Assembly: GCF_002355515.1 (NCBI RefSeq)
Contig: NZ_AP014809.1
Location: forward strand, 3,620,501-3,684,500
Source: Methylorubrum populi
Lineage (GTDB): Bacteria > Pseudomonadota > Alphaproteobacteria > Rhizobiales > Beijerinckiaceae
Length of the DNA stretch: 64,000 nucleotides
Direction: 5' to 3'
Of the stretch, positions 8,889 to 17,544 are shown piece by piece. Below the pieces are notes generated by a model that was given only the letters and a program-made list of their open reading frames with translations, made no database searches and was not told where the DNA came from. Made by a program: the position numbers and the translations under genes. Position 1 is the stretch's first letter. Every line of letters starts with the position of its first letter.

Positions 8889-9688
8889 GCCGCCTCCTGG
8901 ATGAATTCGGCATAGGGCACATCCCAGACGGTCGGGTGCGCGAGGCGGTGGCCGCGAAAGCCGTCCTCGCCGAAGGCGGTGCCGTGATCCGCGCACAGGA
9001 TGCAGAAGGCCGGCCCGCGCCGGCTCAGCGCCGCGAAGAGCGGCGGCAGCGCGCCGTCGGCATAGGCGAGGGCCGCCCCTTGCGTCTCCGCGCTCTCCCG
9101 CGTCGCGCCCGGCAGGTAGGCACGGGTCGGGTGATGGGTCGCCGAGACGTTCAGGAACAGGAACAGGCGCCGCTCGGGGTCGAGCGCCGCGATCCGCTCC
9201 ACGGCGAAGCCGACCTGTGCCGTGGTCGAGTCCCGCGCCTGCACGCCGAAGCCGCCGTGCCAGTGGCTCTCGGCGAACAGGCCCGGCAGGACGCGGCCGA
9301 GCGGGGTGCGCTTGTTGAAGAAGCCGACGCCGCCGATGCACAGCGTGTGGTAGCCCTGCGCGGAAAGCCCCGAGACGATGTCGGGCGCATCGAACACGGC
9401 GGTGTCCGGCCCGGTCGTGCGGCTGCCCTCGAAGCGCAGCGCGAAGTGGCGCGGCCGGGGGCCCGGCTCGGCCGGCGTCGGCAGGAAGCCGGCGAAAATC
9501 GCCTGATGCGCGGCGTAGGTGAAGCTGCCCGGCGCGTGGCGGCGCTCCCAGGCGCCGCCCGGCAGCAGACGCGCGAGGTTCGGCGTCCGGCCCTCCGCCA
9601 GCGCGGTCGCGGCCACGTCGAAGCGCAGGGAATCGAGCGTCACGAGCAGGATGTCGTGGGAGCCCACGAGTTCGGCGGCCCGGATCAC
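8885..9688 (-). CDS. STM4013/SEN3800-family sulfatase-like hydrolase
   Basis: The 267-residue protein of the alkaline phosphatase superfamily shows LLVTLDSLRFDV with metal ligand Asp19. A likely nucleophile segment is GSFTYAAHQ (Thr57 or Ser55), and CADHGTAFGEDG (Asp234, His235) with later His247 and His251 supplies the second metal site. Such enzymes cleave or transfer phosphate or sulfate esters; the substrate here is unknown. There is no signal peptide, so it acts in the cytosol beside its operon partners. The GTG start (9688) overlaps the preceding stop by four bases (GTGA). Confidence 0.85.
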   Translation of the reverse strand: MIRAAELVGSHDILLVTLDSLRFDVAATALAEGRTPNLARLLPGGAWERRHAPGSFTYAAHQAIFAGFLPTPAEPGPRPRHFALRFEGSRTTGPDTAVFDAPDIVSGLSAQGYHTLCIGGVGFFNKRTPLGRVLPGLFAESHWHGGFGVQARDSTTAQVGFAVERIAALDPERRLFLFLNVSATHHPTRAYLPGATRESAETQGAALAYADGALPPLFAALSRRGPAFCILCADHGTAFGEDGFRGHRLAHPTVWDVPYAEFIQEAA

Positions 9689-10869
9689 GCGGCGAGCCCC
9701 ACGGGCCGGCGCGCGGCGAGCCATCCGGGCAGGCGCGCGACCTGCCACTCGTAGGGGCCGAGCCCCTCGTGGCGGACGCGGCGGATCAGGTCGCCGAAGG
9801 CGTTGGCCTCGAAGAAGACGTGGCGGCGCAGACTCACCGTCAGCGCCACGTCGAAAGCGACGTGGAAGGTCTGCGGGAAGGACGCGGCGAAACGGCGGCA
9901 ATCCGCCCGCATGGCCTCCCAGACGGCAGGGGGCGCCAGGGCGCGAAGCGCCTCCGCATCGGCCCGCCGCCCGCCGAGGTCGAGATTGGTGATCGGGCCG
10001 CGCGCCCGGCGCAGCACGATGTGGGCGGGCTCGCCGTCGACCACGAGCACGCGCAGGTCGCAGGCGCCGCCATCGAGCGCCGCCTTCGGCACCCACTGCT
10101 CCACATGCGCGTCCTGCGCCAAGATCGCGTCGACGAGCGCCACGGCCGCCGGTCCGCGGTAACGCCGCATCCGGTGCGAATGGTGCAGCACGCCGGTCCC
10201 TGCGCCCGGCACGTGCTCGGCCGAGGTATCCGCCGCGATCCCGTCGCGGGCGACCGTGAGGGCCGCGATGCCGGCGGCGCCCGAGCCGAAGCGCGGCTTG
10301 ACGAAGACGCGGGTGAGTCCGGCCGCGCGCATGGCCTCGACCAGCGCGTCGAAGGAGCCGGCCGGCGGCAGCGCGCGGGGCACCGGCAGGCCCTGCGCCG
10401 CCATGGCGGCGTGGCAGGCCCGCTTGTCGTAGAACAGGGCAACCGTGTCGGCCTCGTGGGTCAGGGCGACGCCCGGCGGCACGACCCGGCGGGCGAGCCG
10501 GAGGGCCGCCGTAAGCCCGCGCTGAACCGCGTGGCCGGGCCGCAATCGCGTCGCCTCGCGCATCGCCTCCCCCCCGTCCTCGGCATCCGTCTCACCGACG
10601 AGGCGCAGCAGGATTTGGCGGATGCGCGGGCCGCCGCCTGGCGAGTCGATGCGCAGCAGGCCGCGTCCCTCCGGGAACAGGGCACCGAGCCGATCCGGCG
10701 CCTCGACGAAGTCGGCGTAATCGAGCACCTGCGCGGGTGGCTGCCCGGCTCGAACCAGGGCGGCGCAGAAGCCTTGCACGCGCTCGTCGCCCGCGACACC
10801 GAGGATAACGCAGGGACCGATCGAGCCGGCGGGAAGCGGGAGGCCCGACGGGCCGGCGGCGCGGGTCAT
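9685..10869 (-). CDS. STM4014-family ATP-grasp-like protein
   Basis: The 394-residue protein has a C-terminal ATP-grasp fold. FVKPRFGSGAAGIAAL (188-204, Lys191) matches the ATP-binding loop. EQWVPK (257-262) and DLRVLVVDG (271-279) are the hinge strands, and FEANAFGDL (353-361) carries the Glu-x-Asn magnesium ligands. ATP-grasp enzymes join a carboxylate to an amine or thiol through an acyl phosphate, so peptide ligation or side-chain amide formation is plausible. The N-terminal 140 residues have no family I recognise. The ATG at 10869 overlaps the stop of the leucine-rich-repeat gene by four bases. Confidence 0.85.
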   Translation of the reverse strand: MTRAAGPSGLPLPAGSIGPCVILGVAGDERVQGFCAALVRAGQPPAQVLDYADFVEAPDRLGALFPEGRGLLRIDSPGGGPRIRQILLRLVGETDAEDGGEAMREATRLRPGHAVQRGLTAALRLARRVVPPGVALTHEADTVALFYDKRACHAAMAAQGLPVPRALPPAGSFDALVEAMRAAGLTRVFVKPRFGSGAAGIAALTVARDGIAADTSAEHVPGAGTGVLHHSHRMRRYRGPAAVALVDAILAQDAHVEQWVPKAALDGGACDLRVLVVDGEPAHIVLRRARGPITNLDLGGRRADAEALRALAPPAVWEAMRADCRRFAASFPQTFHVAFDVALTVSLRRHVFFEANAFGDLIRRVRHEGLGPYEWQVARLPGWLAARRPVGLAA

Positions 10870-11792
10870 TCCGAGACGGCGACGTTTCGGTAGATCTCGC
10901 CGGCATATTCGTCCGGCTCCTGCTGCTCGGAGAGATCGACCGCCGGCCCGAGCGCGGCCAGCCGGGTCATCGTCGCCTCGGTGAGGAAATGATGGTGCAG
11001 GTCGAGCCGCGACAGCTTGGCCACCAGCGGCGAGGCGAGCAGCGCCTCCGCGCCGGCATCCGTCAGGTTGCCGAGCGAGAGGTCGAGGGTCGAGACGCGC
11101 TCCAGCACCGGGGCGACGGCGACCGCTGCGGCGAGGTCGTCGGCGTAGACGCAGTCGCGCAAGCCCAGGGTGTTGAGCTTCGGGAAAAGCCGGCCGGCGA
11201 ACAGGTCGGCGAAGTCCTCGGGCCCGCTGTCGCCGCCATACTCGTCGGTGCCGAGCCAAAGTTCGAGATGGCGCAGCTCCGACGCCCCGGCGGCCAGCGC
11301 CTCCTGCACCACCCGGCGCGGCAGGCCGCCGGATTCGATGATGAGCGTCGTCAGGCGCGGGGCCTCGAACCGGCCGAGCGTGAGATCGGTGGCCCCGCGC
11401 ACCTGCATGTGCTCGAGGTTCGGGAATGCCGGCCAGAGCGCCGAGAGGTCGCTCTGGTTGATCCAGGAGATCTCGTTCTCCTCCGAGATGATGTCGCCGA
11501 GGAAAAGCGCGCGCAGGTTGGGGAAGCGCTCGGCATAGGCGACCAGTGCCTCGACGACCGCCTGCGAGCTTTCCGAGGAATCGTCGCCCTGCCAATACCC
11601 GATCACGAGGGCGTCGGTCGCCTCGGCACCGGCCAGCGCCGCGTAGTTGCCGAGCATTACCGGGACGCTGTCCTCGGAATCGTACTCGATGCGGAAGCGC
11701 GGCACCGCGCGCTCGAAATCCCAGGCCTCCATCCCGCTCTGGAAATCCTCGACCGGCTTCCCGAAGAAGGTCGTCAGGTTCTCGTAGGGCAT
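10866..11792 (-). CDS. STM4015-family leucine-rich-repeat protein
   Basis: The 308-residue protein consists mostly of irregular leucine-rich repeats of the long bacterial type (for example LRALFLGDI, LEHMQVRG, LTTLIIESG, LRHLELWLG, LNTLGLRDC, STLDLSLGNL). These form a curved recognition surface. The N-terminal 70 residues are acidic (FRIEYDSEDSVPV). No signal peptide is present. It heads the five-gene operon, and in this family the LRR protein invariably sits with the two radical SAM enzymes as far as I know. It could be the substrate-recognition scaffold or the modified substrate itself; neither is established. Confidence 0.85.
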   Translation of the reverse strand: MPYENLTTFFGKPVEDFQSGMEAWDFERAVPRFRIEYDSEDSVPVMLGNYAALAGAEATDALVIGYWQGDDSSESSQAVVEALVAYAERFPNLRALFLGDIISEENEISWINQSDLSALWPAFPNLEHMQVRGATDLTLGRFEAPRLTTLIIESGGLPRRVVQEALAAGASELRHLELWLGTDEYGGDSGPEDFADLFAGRLFPKLNTLGLRDCVYADDLAAAVAVAPVLERVSTLDLSLGNLTDAGAEALLASPLVAKLSRLDLHHHFLTEATMTRLAALGPAVDLSEQQEPDEYAGEIYRNVAVSE

Positions 11793-11861
11793 CGTTTCCC
11801 GGCTCCTCGTTCGGGTGGGCCGTGTCTGCGGACGGTATCGGCGGGCGGTGTCGGGACCGGC

Positions 11862-12872
11862 TCAGGTCTCGATCAGCGGGTCGTATTCGGCCGGGTCGTC
11901 GAAGCCGGCCGTCCAGGCCACGGCCTGATGGCAGGTCCTCATGGCCGGCGGCACGCGCAGGAAGTAGCGCCGACCGGTCGAAGGACAGCCGACCGAGACG
12001 CAGACGAGCGGTTCGTCGCCGTTGAGTTCGACGCGGAGCAGGCGGCGCTCGCCGCCGGGGTCACGGTCCCTGTCGAGCTCCTCGGCCTCGGCCGCTTCCA
12101 TGAAGGTCTCGAAGCCGAAGCGCTCCAGCATCACCCGCCGCCGCTCGGCGTTGCGCTCGGCCAGGATCTCGGCGACGCCGAGCTCGTGCGGCCGGAAGGC
12201 GATCCGCGCATCCACCGGCACGCCGCGCCAGCGCAGCCCGACCCCGGACAGGTGCGGCGGCAGCGCCGTGAGGCCGGAGCCGGCGATATCGATCCAGGAG
12301 GTGACGCGGAATCCCTCCGGCACGCTGTCGATCCGGCCGCAGCCGGCGATGTCGAGCTGGGCGACCGAGCCTTGCTCCGGCAGAGACCCGATCAGGGCGC
12401 AGTCGCGGATGTTGAGCCGCCCGCCGCGCAGGACGAGATCCCCGGGCAGCGCCTCAAGTGCTGAACAGCCTTCGAGGTCGAGGAAGGCCGGCGAAAGGCC
12501 GCGCGGCAAGCTCTCCAGGGCGAGGCAGTCGCGCAGATCGACGATGCCGGCGCGCAGGTCCGCCGGCAGGATCCTCAACCGGTGGCAGGCGCGGGCGGAG
12601 AGGCGATAAATGATCTGATTGCCGTCGTCGATGCGCGCGATGGCCGAGCCATCGAGCACCAGTTCCCGGCAGCGGATGCCCTGACCGAGCGTTTCCAACC
12701 GGCTCGCGGGCGCCAGGATCCGGTGACAGACCAGACCGTCCGGCAGGGCGCGGGCGGCCTCGTTGCGCGACATATCGAGCTGGTCGAGGGGGCCGACCTC
12801 GTCAGGGGCGAGAACGTCCTGCGGGCGAAGGACGCGCCGGGCGGTCTTGCCTGTTGCGGTGTTGGCTCTCAT
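11862..12872 (-). CDS. leucine-rich DUF6745-type protein
   Basis: The 336-residue protein starts at the ATG at 12872 behind GGAGAAG. Residues 40-220 are degenerate leucine-rich repeats ending in central leucine/isoleucine steps such as ALESLPRGL, ALEALPGDL and DSVPEGFR. The C-terminal 110 residues match DUF6745: LLRVELNGDEPLVCVSVGCP, RRYFLRVPP and TCHQAVAWTAGF. The function is unknown and there is no export signal. It stops 69 bases before the STM4015 gene in the same direction, and the 98-residue gene lies 21 bases upstream. The three can therefore belong to one transcript with the radical SAM operon. Confidence 0.8.
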   Translation of the reverse strand: MRANTATGKTARRVLRPQDVLAPDEVGPLDQLDMSRNEAARALPDGLVCHRILAPASRLETLGQGIRCRELVLDGSAIARIDDGNQIIYRLSARACHRLRILPADLRAGIVDLRDCLALESLPRGLSPAFLDLEGCSALEALPGDLVLRGGRLNIRDCALIGSLPEQGSVAQLDIAGCGRIDSVPEGFRVTSWIDIAGSGLTALPPHLSGVGLRWRGVPVDARIAFRPHELGVAEILAERNAERRRVMLERFGFETFMEAAEAEELDRDRDPGGERRLLRVELNGDEPLVCVSVGCPSTGRRYFLRVPPAMRTCHQAVAWTAGFDDPAEYDPLIET

Positions 12873-12893
12873 CGGCGGCCGCTTCTCCGACGC

Positions 12894-13190
12894 TCAGTCC
12901 TGCACGGTGACGATGCGCTGCGGCGTGTACTCGCGCTGCCGCCAGACCTGATAGACGCCGCGGTCGAGGGTGATCGTGCCGTGCTCGTCGTGGACGACGC
13001 GGGCCTGATCCGCCCGCACGTCGAGGTAGAAGCAGCCGTCGCCGGCGAACAGGGCGGCGGGATCGACGACGCGGTGGCTATGGCCGGTCAGTTCGCCGTG
13101 AGCGAGCACGGTGTGCGGCAGCGGCCGTGAGACAGCCTCCCGCGGGATCGACCGAATCGCGCGGATGAAAATGTCCCCCTGACGCCACAT
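12894..13190 (-). CDS. conserved 98-residue partner of the DUF6745 protein
   Basis: The start ATG at 13190 (MWRQGDIFIRAIRSIP) has GGTGGAG just upstream; an in-frame GTG at 13202 is less likely. The sequence pattern is one I know from Streptomyces and other genomes beside LRR/DUF6745 genes. It has an N-terminal QGDIF strand, a HGELTGHSHRV block in the middle, a paired VVHDEHGTITLDRGVY segment and a terminal QREYTPQRIVTV. It looks like a small all-beta domain with clustered histidines (HGE..GHSH..HDEH), possibly metal binding. No function is assigned. Confidence 0.7.
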   Translation of the reverse strand: MWRQGDIFIRAIRSIPREAVSRPLPHTVLAHGELTGHSHRVVDPAALFAGDGCFYLDVRADQARVVHDEHGTITLDRGVYQVWRQREYTPQRIVTVQD

Positions 13191-13762
13191 TCGCGTCTCC
13201 ACCTATCGTGTGAGAGCAACGGCCAGATCACGGCGCAATCGCCGCTCTTTATCCGGCTATGATCGTGATGCGTGCCCGAAATAAGCCGCGACTCGAAAGA
13301 GATGCAACAGGGCAATACTCCGACATCGCAAGGCTAGCCCGGAGATTGACTGATGGTCAACCGGCTTACCCGACCCATGATGCCTTTCCGTACTCGATCC
13401 GCATCCGGACGCTGTCGCTGGCAGCGCCGGGGCGGTCCCGCCCGCCGTCAGGACAGCATTCGGTTGACCTACCGGCAGAACAGGGTAGAAATCCTAGCGA
13501 TTCGCGTATTCCTTGTGTTGCGCACAATTTTAATTGTTCAAGTGCCTCATACCGAGGTCGGCGCAAGGCTGCGCCTAAGCAAGCAAGAGCGCGCCCGAAG
13601 AATGTGCGCTCAAACGTAGACTTTGGAACCGTTCCGATTACGGCAGGATCGAAGCGGTTCGAAACGGCGGCAGCGGCGAAGGCGTCGTGTCGTCGGCCGG
13701 CCTTCGTCCAGCGTCCGGCCCTCCATCTCACGGGCCTTTCCGCCCATTCACGCTTCAGGAGG
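13191..13762. other. gene-free stretch upstream of the M48 protease
   Basis: About 570 bases with no convincing gene. Frames are open in places, but the translations have no protein-like pattern. Composition is less GC-rich than the genes, especially at 13480-13560. An AT-rich inverted repeat ACAATT-TT-AATTGT lies at 13524-13537. It must contain the promoters for the minus-strand 98-residue gene and for the plus-strand protease. Confidence 0.5.
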
Positions 13763-15955
13763 CTGACCATCCCCGAGGCAACGATCGCGCACGCGCCTTC
13801 GCGTCCATCGCCGTCGCGTCCGCGCGCCCTGGCGAGCCTCGTCGCGGCCACCGTGCTGCTGCCGCTCGTTCTCCTGCTGCTCGGCCTGTGGGAGGTGCGG
13901 CGCGGCGGCGACGACCGGGCCGAGTTCGACGCCGAACGGCAGCGGCTATCCGCGCTCGTGACGGAGATGGAGGCGCGGGCGCCGCGGGACGGCCGCTTCG
14001 ATCCCCGCCTCCAATTCCGCTACGAGGGGCGGAACTACGCCGGGCCGCTCGCCCTGGACAAGGCGCGCGAGGCCCGCGACGAGGCCGCGTTCCTCGCTGA
14101 GGTGATGGCGTGGCGCCAATTGCTGCCGCCGGTCGTCGTCGCGGGCGCCGCCGTGGCGGCAGGACTCTCCCTGCTCGTGCTGCTCGCCGGCGCCGTCCTG
14201 GGACGGGTCGGACGCGCGTCGCGCGATGCCTTGGTGCGGGGCTTCTCCCTGATGCGCCGGTGTCTGCCCGCGGCGCTCTCGCTCCAGATCCTGGCGGCCA
14301 CGGCGAGCTTCACCGCCGCCGTCTCCTTCGAGGCGGCGGCGCTCTTCCAGGGCGGCTTCGACGGTGGTGCGCTGAAGCTTCTCGCGATCGCGGTCGTCGC
14401 GGTCGGCGCCGTGATCGTCGTCGCCGGCTCAACTGTGTTCGGCCTGCGCCGGGCGCTCGGCGCCTTCGAGCCCGATCCGCTGCCGATCATCGGCCGGACG
14501 GTGACCCCGGAACAGGCGCCCGGCCTGTGGCGCCTCGTCGAGGGCCTCGCGGCGCGGCTCGGCGCCCTGAAGCCCGAGGCGGTGGTGGTCGGGCTTTCCG
14601 AAGGCTTCTTCGTCAGCGCCGGGCCGGCCGTGCTGGAGCCCGGCGGCGCACGCATCGGCGGTCGGATCCTCTACCTGCCGCTGCCCTATCTCGCCCTGAT
14701 GCGCGGCGACGAGGTGGCGGCGATCATCGGCCACGAACTCGCCCACTATGCCGGCGGCGACACCACCTACAGCCAGCGCTTCCTGCCGATCTATGCCGGC
14801 GTCGAGCGCTCCCTCGACGCGGTGGCCGAGGGCCACCGGGGGTCGCTCGGCCTGCTCGGACCGTCGCTGCGCCTCGGCGTCTTCGTGATGGAGCGCTTCC
14901 ACCTTGCCGTGCGCCACTGGAGCCGGGCGCGTGAATTCGCGGCCGATGCGGTGGGGGCGGGCGCGACCTCGGTGGACGCCTCGGCGAGGGCGCTGCTGCG
15001 CACGGGCGCGGTGGGGCCGCGCGTCGCCGAAACCCTCCAGGCCGCAGCCGAAGCGCCGGATGCCGCGCCGCCCGACCTCGTGGCCGCGGCGCTCGACCAC
15101 GCGATCCGGAACGGCCTCGACGACCCGGCGGCGCATTGGCAGGAGGAGCAGGCCCACCCGACCGATACCCATCCGCCGACCCGCGAGCGCGTCGCCGCCC
15201 TCGGGCGCAGCATCGATGCGGATCTCATGGCTGCGGCCGGCGCCGTGCCCCCGCCCCATGCACTCGGGCAGCTCGCGGCCTACTTCGCCGACCCGGCCGA
15301 GCTCAGCCGGGCGGCGACCGACGACTTTCTCGATGCCGTCCGGGCGCAGGACGCGGCCTACCGCGCTCATCTCGAGGCGACGGCGGCGGAGATCGGCACC
15401 GAGGAGCGGGTGCTGCGCGCGAACAATCGTTCCCGCGGGATCGCGCTCGCCGTAGGCGGCGGCCTCTTCGCCGTCATCGCCACCGCGATCGCGGTCTTCG
15501 GCGTGCCGGGCATCTCGCCGAAAGATAACGGCGTCGTGCTGGCGGTGGCGCTCGGCCTCGGCGCGCTCCTGGGCGCGGCCGGGGCTCTCATCCTGAGACG
15601 GGGCGAGCCCGTCATGCTGGTTCTCAGCCCGGAGGGATTGAAGGCGCCGGGTCTCGACCGGACGATCCCGTGGGATTCCGTCGCCGACCTCGACATGACG
15701 TTCAGCCAGTCCGGCGTCGCCACGCGCCTGCTGCTGCCGCCCGAGGCGGACTGGCCGCAGCGCCTGCCGGGCCGCCACGGCGCCAAGCTCGACGCGAAGC
15801 GCCGCATCGTCACGCTCGCGACCGGCCTGCCGCGCGGGATGAAGCCGCAGGATTTCGTCGACCTGATCGGCCGCTACCAGAACGCGGCCCTGGCCCGACG
15901 CCTCCTCGACGAGGCCGGCACCCGGACCTCCTCCTCCGAACCCCAGCCAGCCTGA
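13763..15955 (+). CDS. membrane-bound M48-family metalloprotease
   Basis: This is an HtpX/Ste24-like zinc endopeptidase. GHELAHYAGGD (near 14721-14760) gives the HExxH zinc motif and REFAADAVGAG (near 14930) the third ligand region. There are N-terminal membrane segments (ASLVAATVLLPLVLLLLGLW and two further), and a pair of C-terminal membrane helices near 15440-15600 follows the catalytic part. The catalytic domain is expected to face the cytosol. No ATG, GTG or TTG in this frame gives a sensible start. The entry begins at the CTG at 13763, which directly follows CAGGAGG, so the N-terminus is uncertain. A membrane protein gene at 15962 follows after 6 bases, probably co-transcribed. Confidence 0.8.
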   Translation: MTIPEATIAHAPSRPSPSRPRALASLVAATVLLPLVLLLLGLWEVRRGGDDRAEFDAERQRLSALVTEMEARAPRDGRFDPRLQFRYEGRNYAGPLALDKAREARDEAAFLAEVMAWRQLLPPVVVAGAAVAAGLSLLVLLAGAVLGRVGRASRDALVRGFSLMRRCLPAALSLQILAATASFTAAVSFEAAALFQGGFDGGALKLLAIAVVAVGAVIVVAGSTVFGLRRALGAFEPDPLPIIGRTVTPEQAPGLWRLVEGLAARLGALKPEAVVVGLSEGFFVSAGPAVLEPGGARIGGRILYLPLPYLALMRGDEVAAIIGHELAHYAGGDTTYSQRFLPIYAGVERSLDAVAEGHRGSLGLLGPSLRLGVFVMERFHLAVRHWSRAREFAADAVGAGATSVDASARALLRTGAVGPRVAETLQAAAEAPDAAPPDLVAAALDHAIRNGLDDPAAHWQEEQAHPTDTHPPTRERVAALGRSIDADLMAAAGAVPPPHALGQLAAYFADPAELSRAATDDFLDAVRAQDAAYRAHLEATAAEIGTEERVLRANNRSRGIALAVGGGLFAVIATAIAVFGVPGISPKDNGVVLAVALGLGALLGAAGALILRRGEPVMLVLSPEGLKAPGLDRTIPWDSVADLDMTFSQSGVATRLLLPPEADWPQRLPGRHGAKLDAKRRIVTLATGLPRGMKPQDFVDLIGRYQNAALARRLLDEAGTRTSSSEPQPA

Positions 15956-15961
15956 GGCCGC

Positions 15962-16468
15962 ATGACCGCATCACCCGAGCGCGCCGAACCCTTGCGTCTG
16001 CCGCCGCAGCGTCACGGCTGGATGGCCACCTTCTGGGTGCTGTTCGGTGTGGTGGCGCTCGGTGCCCTGCTGGCCGCCTGCGCGGTCTACACGGCGCCGG
16101 CCCTGATCTCGGACTGGCAGGTCCGCGAGGCGGCCGAGCCGGTAGCGGATGCCCGGATCAGCGACGGCAAGTGCAGTTCGAAGATCGCGATCCACATCTG
16201 CGACCTGACGCTGACCCTGCGACGGCCCACCGGCACCGTGACGCGCCGGGTGAATTACGTGTTTGCCGGCCTGCATGTCGGCGATTTCAGCGCGGGGCCG
16301 ATGGCCGATCCGGCGCGCCCGGACCTCGTCACGACCGATCTCGGTCTCGACCGGCTGTGGAACCGCACGATCACTCTTGTGGTCATCATGGCCGCCCTGG
16401 CGGCGGCCATCCTCGGAGCGCTCGTCTCGGTGGTGCGCAATCGGCGGGCCGCCGATGCGGCCGGGTGA
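15962..16468 (+). CDS. two-helix membrane protein, function unknown
   Basis: The 168-residue protein has one membrane helix near residues 22-48 (FWVLFGVVALGALLAACAVY) and one near 135-160 (TLVVIMAALAAAILGALVSV). Between them lies an outside domain of about 85 residues holding two close cysteines (KCSSKIAIHIC), which may form a disulphide. It starts 6 bases after the M48 protease stop, so it may assist or be controlled by that protease. I do not recognise the family. Confidence 0.65.
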   Translation: MTASPERAEPLRLPPQRHGWMATFWVLFGVVALGALLAACAVYTAPALISDWQVREAAEPVADARISDGKCSSKIAIHICDLTLTLRRPTGTVTRRVNYVFAGLHVGDFSAGPMADPARPDLVTTDLGLDRLWNRTITLVVIMAALAAAILGALVSVVRNRRAADAAG

Positions 16469-16501
16469 AGCGCCGTGAGGTGTCCTCCCGGCTTCTCCGG
16501 A

Positions 16502-16831
16502 TCAGCCGTCCGTGGATTCCGCCGCATCGAGTGCCTTCCGCACCGACGGATCGGAGCCGTAGCGCTTGCGCAGCCGCGTCTCGTCCGCCTCGACGTCGTC
16601 GCAGCGCAGCGTCTTGACGGCCGCCGCGATCTGCCGGCCGCGCGCGGCATCGTAGGGCTCCTCTCCCGACCAGTGAGCGCAGCCCTTCCGCCGGTCGAGA
16701 TAGGACAGGACGTCGGCGGGCAGGCTCTTGCGGGCCTCGGGTGAGCGTGCCGGCTCGGCCCGTGCGACGGAGGCGTGCTGGCCGAGGATCAGCGCGGAGA
16801 GAAGCGCGGCGGAGGTCCCTGAACGCGTCAT
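16502..16831 (-). CDS. small exported protein
   Basis: The 109-residue protein from the ATG at 16831 has a signal peptide (about 1-26, ending SVARA). The mature part is rich in charged residues and has two cysteines (KGCAHW, TLRCDD). A GTG two codons upstream is an alternative start. Family not recognised; the position of the cysteines and the SYLDRRKGCAHWSGEEPYD segment look conserved-protein-like. Convergent with the 15962 gene. Confidence 0.55.
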   Translation of the reverse strand: MTRSGTSAALLSALILGQHASVARAEPARSPEARKSLPADVLSYLDRRKGCAHWSGEEPYDAARGRQIAAAVKTLRCDDVEADETRLRKRYGSDPSVRKALDAAESTDG

Positions 16832-17034
16832 CGTCACACTCGCTCACATCGAAGGTTGCGGCTCCGCTTAGCAGAGTTTCGAGACGGGACGCAGAGACAC
16901 GACACCTCTTCCCGGCCGCTCCTTCCCGCCCGCTCCGCCCCACCCGTCGCGAACCCTGCCGACACCGCGACTTTCCTCACGTCCTTCACCCCCGGGCCCG
17001 CGATGCGGGCCGCGCCTCAAGGAGAAACCGCCGC

Positions 17035-17544
17035 ATGATCTCACGCCGCCACGTGCTCGCCGCCGCCGCGATCCTGCTCTGCACCGCTTCGGTCTCCGCG
17101 GTCAGGGCCGAGCCGGCCCTCGGGCTCGCCGAGCGTCGCGCCATCGCGGCCTATCGCGAGAGCCGCTACCCGGCGCAGGAGAAGGCGATCCAGGAGGCCG
17201 CGGGCTTTCCCGTGCCGGTCGAGGTGGCGTGGGACCAGATCACCCTTCCCGGCGACGCGAAGTACTATTCGGACGAGGGCTATTTCGAGAAGACGATCTT
17301 CGAGCCGATCGCCGCCGGACTGAAGGAGGTCGGCAAGGACAAGATGGGCCGCGAGGCACTCCAGGCGAAGCTCAAATCGATCCGCATCCGCTTCGACGAG
17401 AAAACCGCACCGGCCTCGAACTATCCGAACGGCCTGAAGTTCGAGGCCGGCGTGCTCGACGTGAACTGGCGGCCCTTCGCCAACGTCGCCGACTTCAAGG
17501 ACCGGGTGGAGGCGGTGGTGCAGGTCCTGGAGAAGAATCTGTGA
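17035..17544 (+). CDS. exported protein of unknown function
   Basis: The 169-residue protein starts at an ATG with AAGGAGA about 9 bases upstream. A signal peptide with twin arginines (MISRRHVLAAAAILL) suggests Tat or Sec export, with cleavage near AVRA. The mature domain contains WDQITLPGD and YFEKTIFEPIAAGLKEVGKD and looks compact and helical/beta mixed. It is coupled to the next gene by a GTGA overlap at 17541-17544, so the two products probably work together in the envelope. Family not recognised. Confidence 0.65.
   Translation: MISRRHVLAAAAILLCTASVSAVRAEPALGLAERRAIAAYRESRYPAQEKAIQEAAGFPVPVEVAWDQITLPGDAKYYSDEGYFEKTIFEPIAAGLKEVGKDKMGREALQAKLKSIRIRFDEKTAPASNYPNGLKFEAGVLDVNWRPFANVADFKDRVEAVVQVLEKNL

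Noticed and set aside
13259..13762. Long N-terminal extension of the M48 protease from the ATG at 13259
   Set aside because: The translated stretch has no protein-like pattern, is AT-richer than the gene and precedes a ribosome-site-like CAGGAGG, so it is treated as intergenic.
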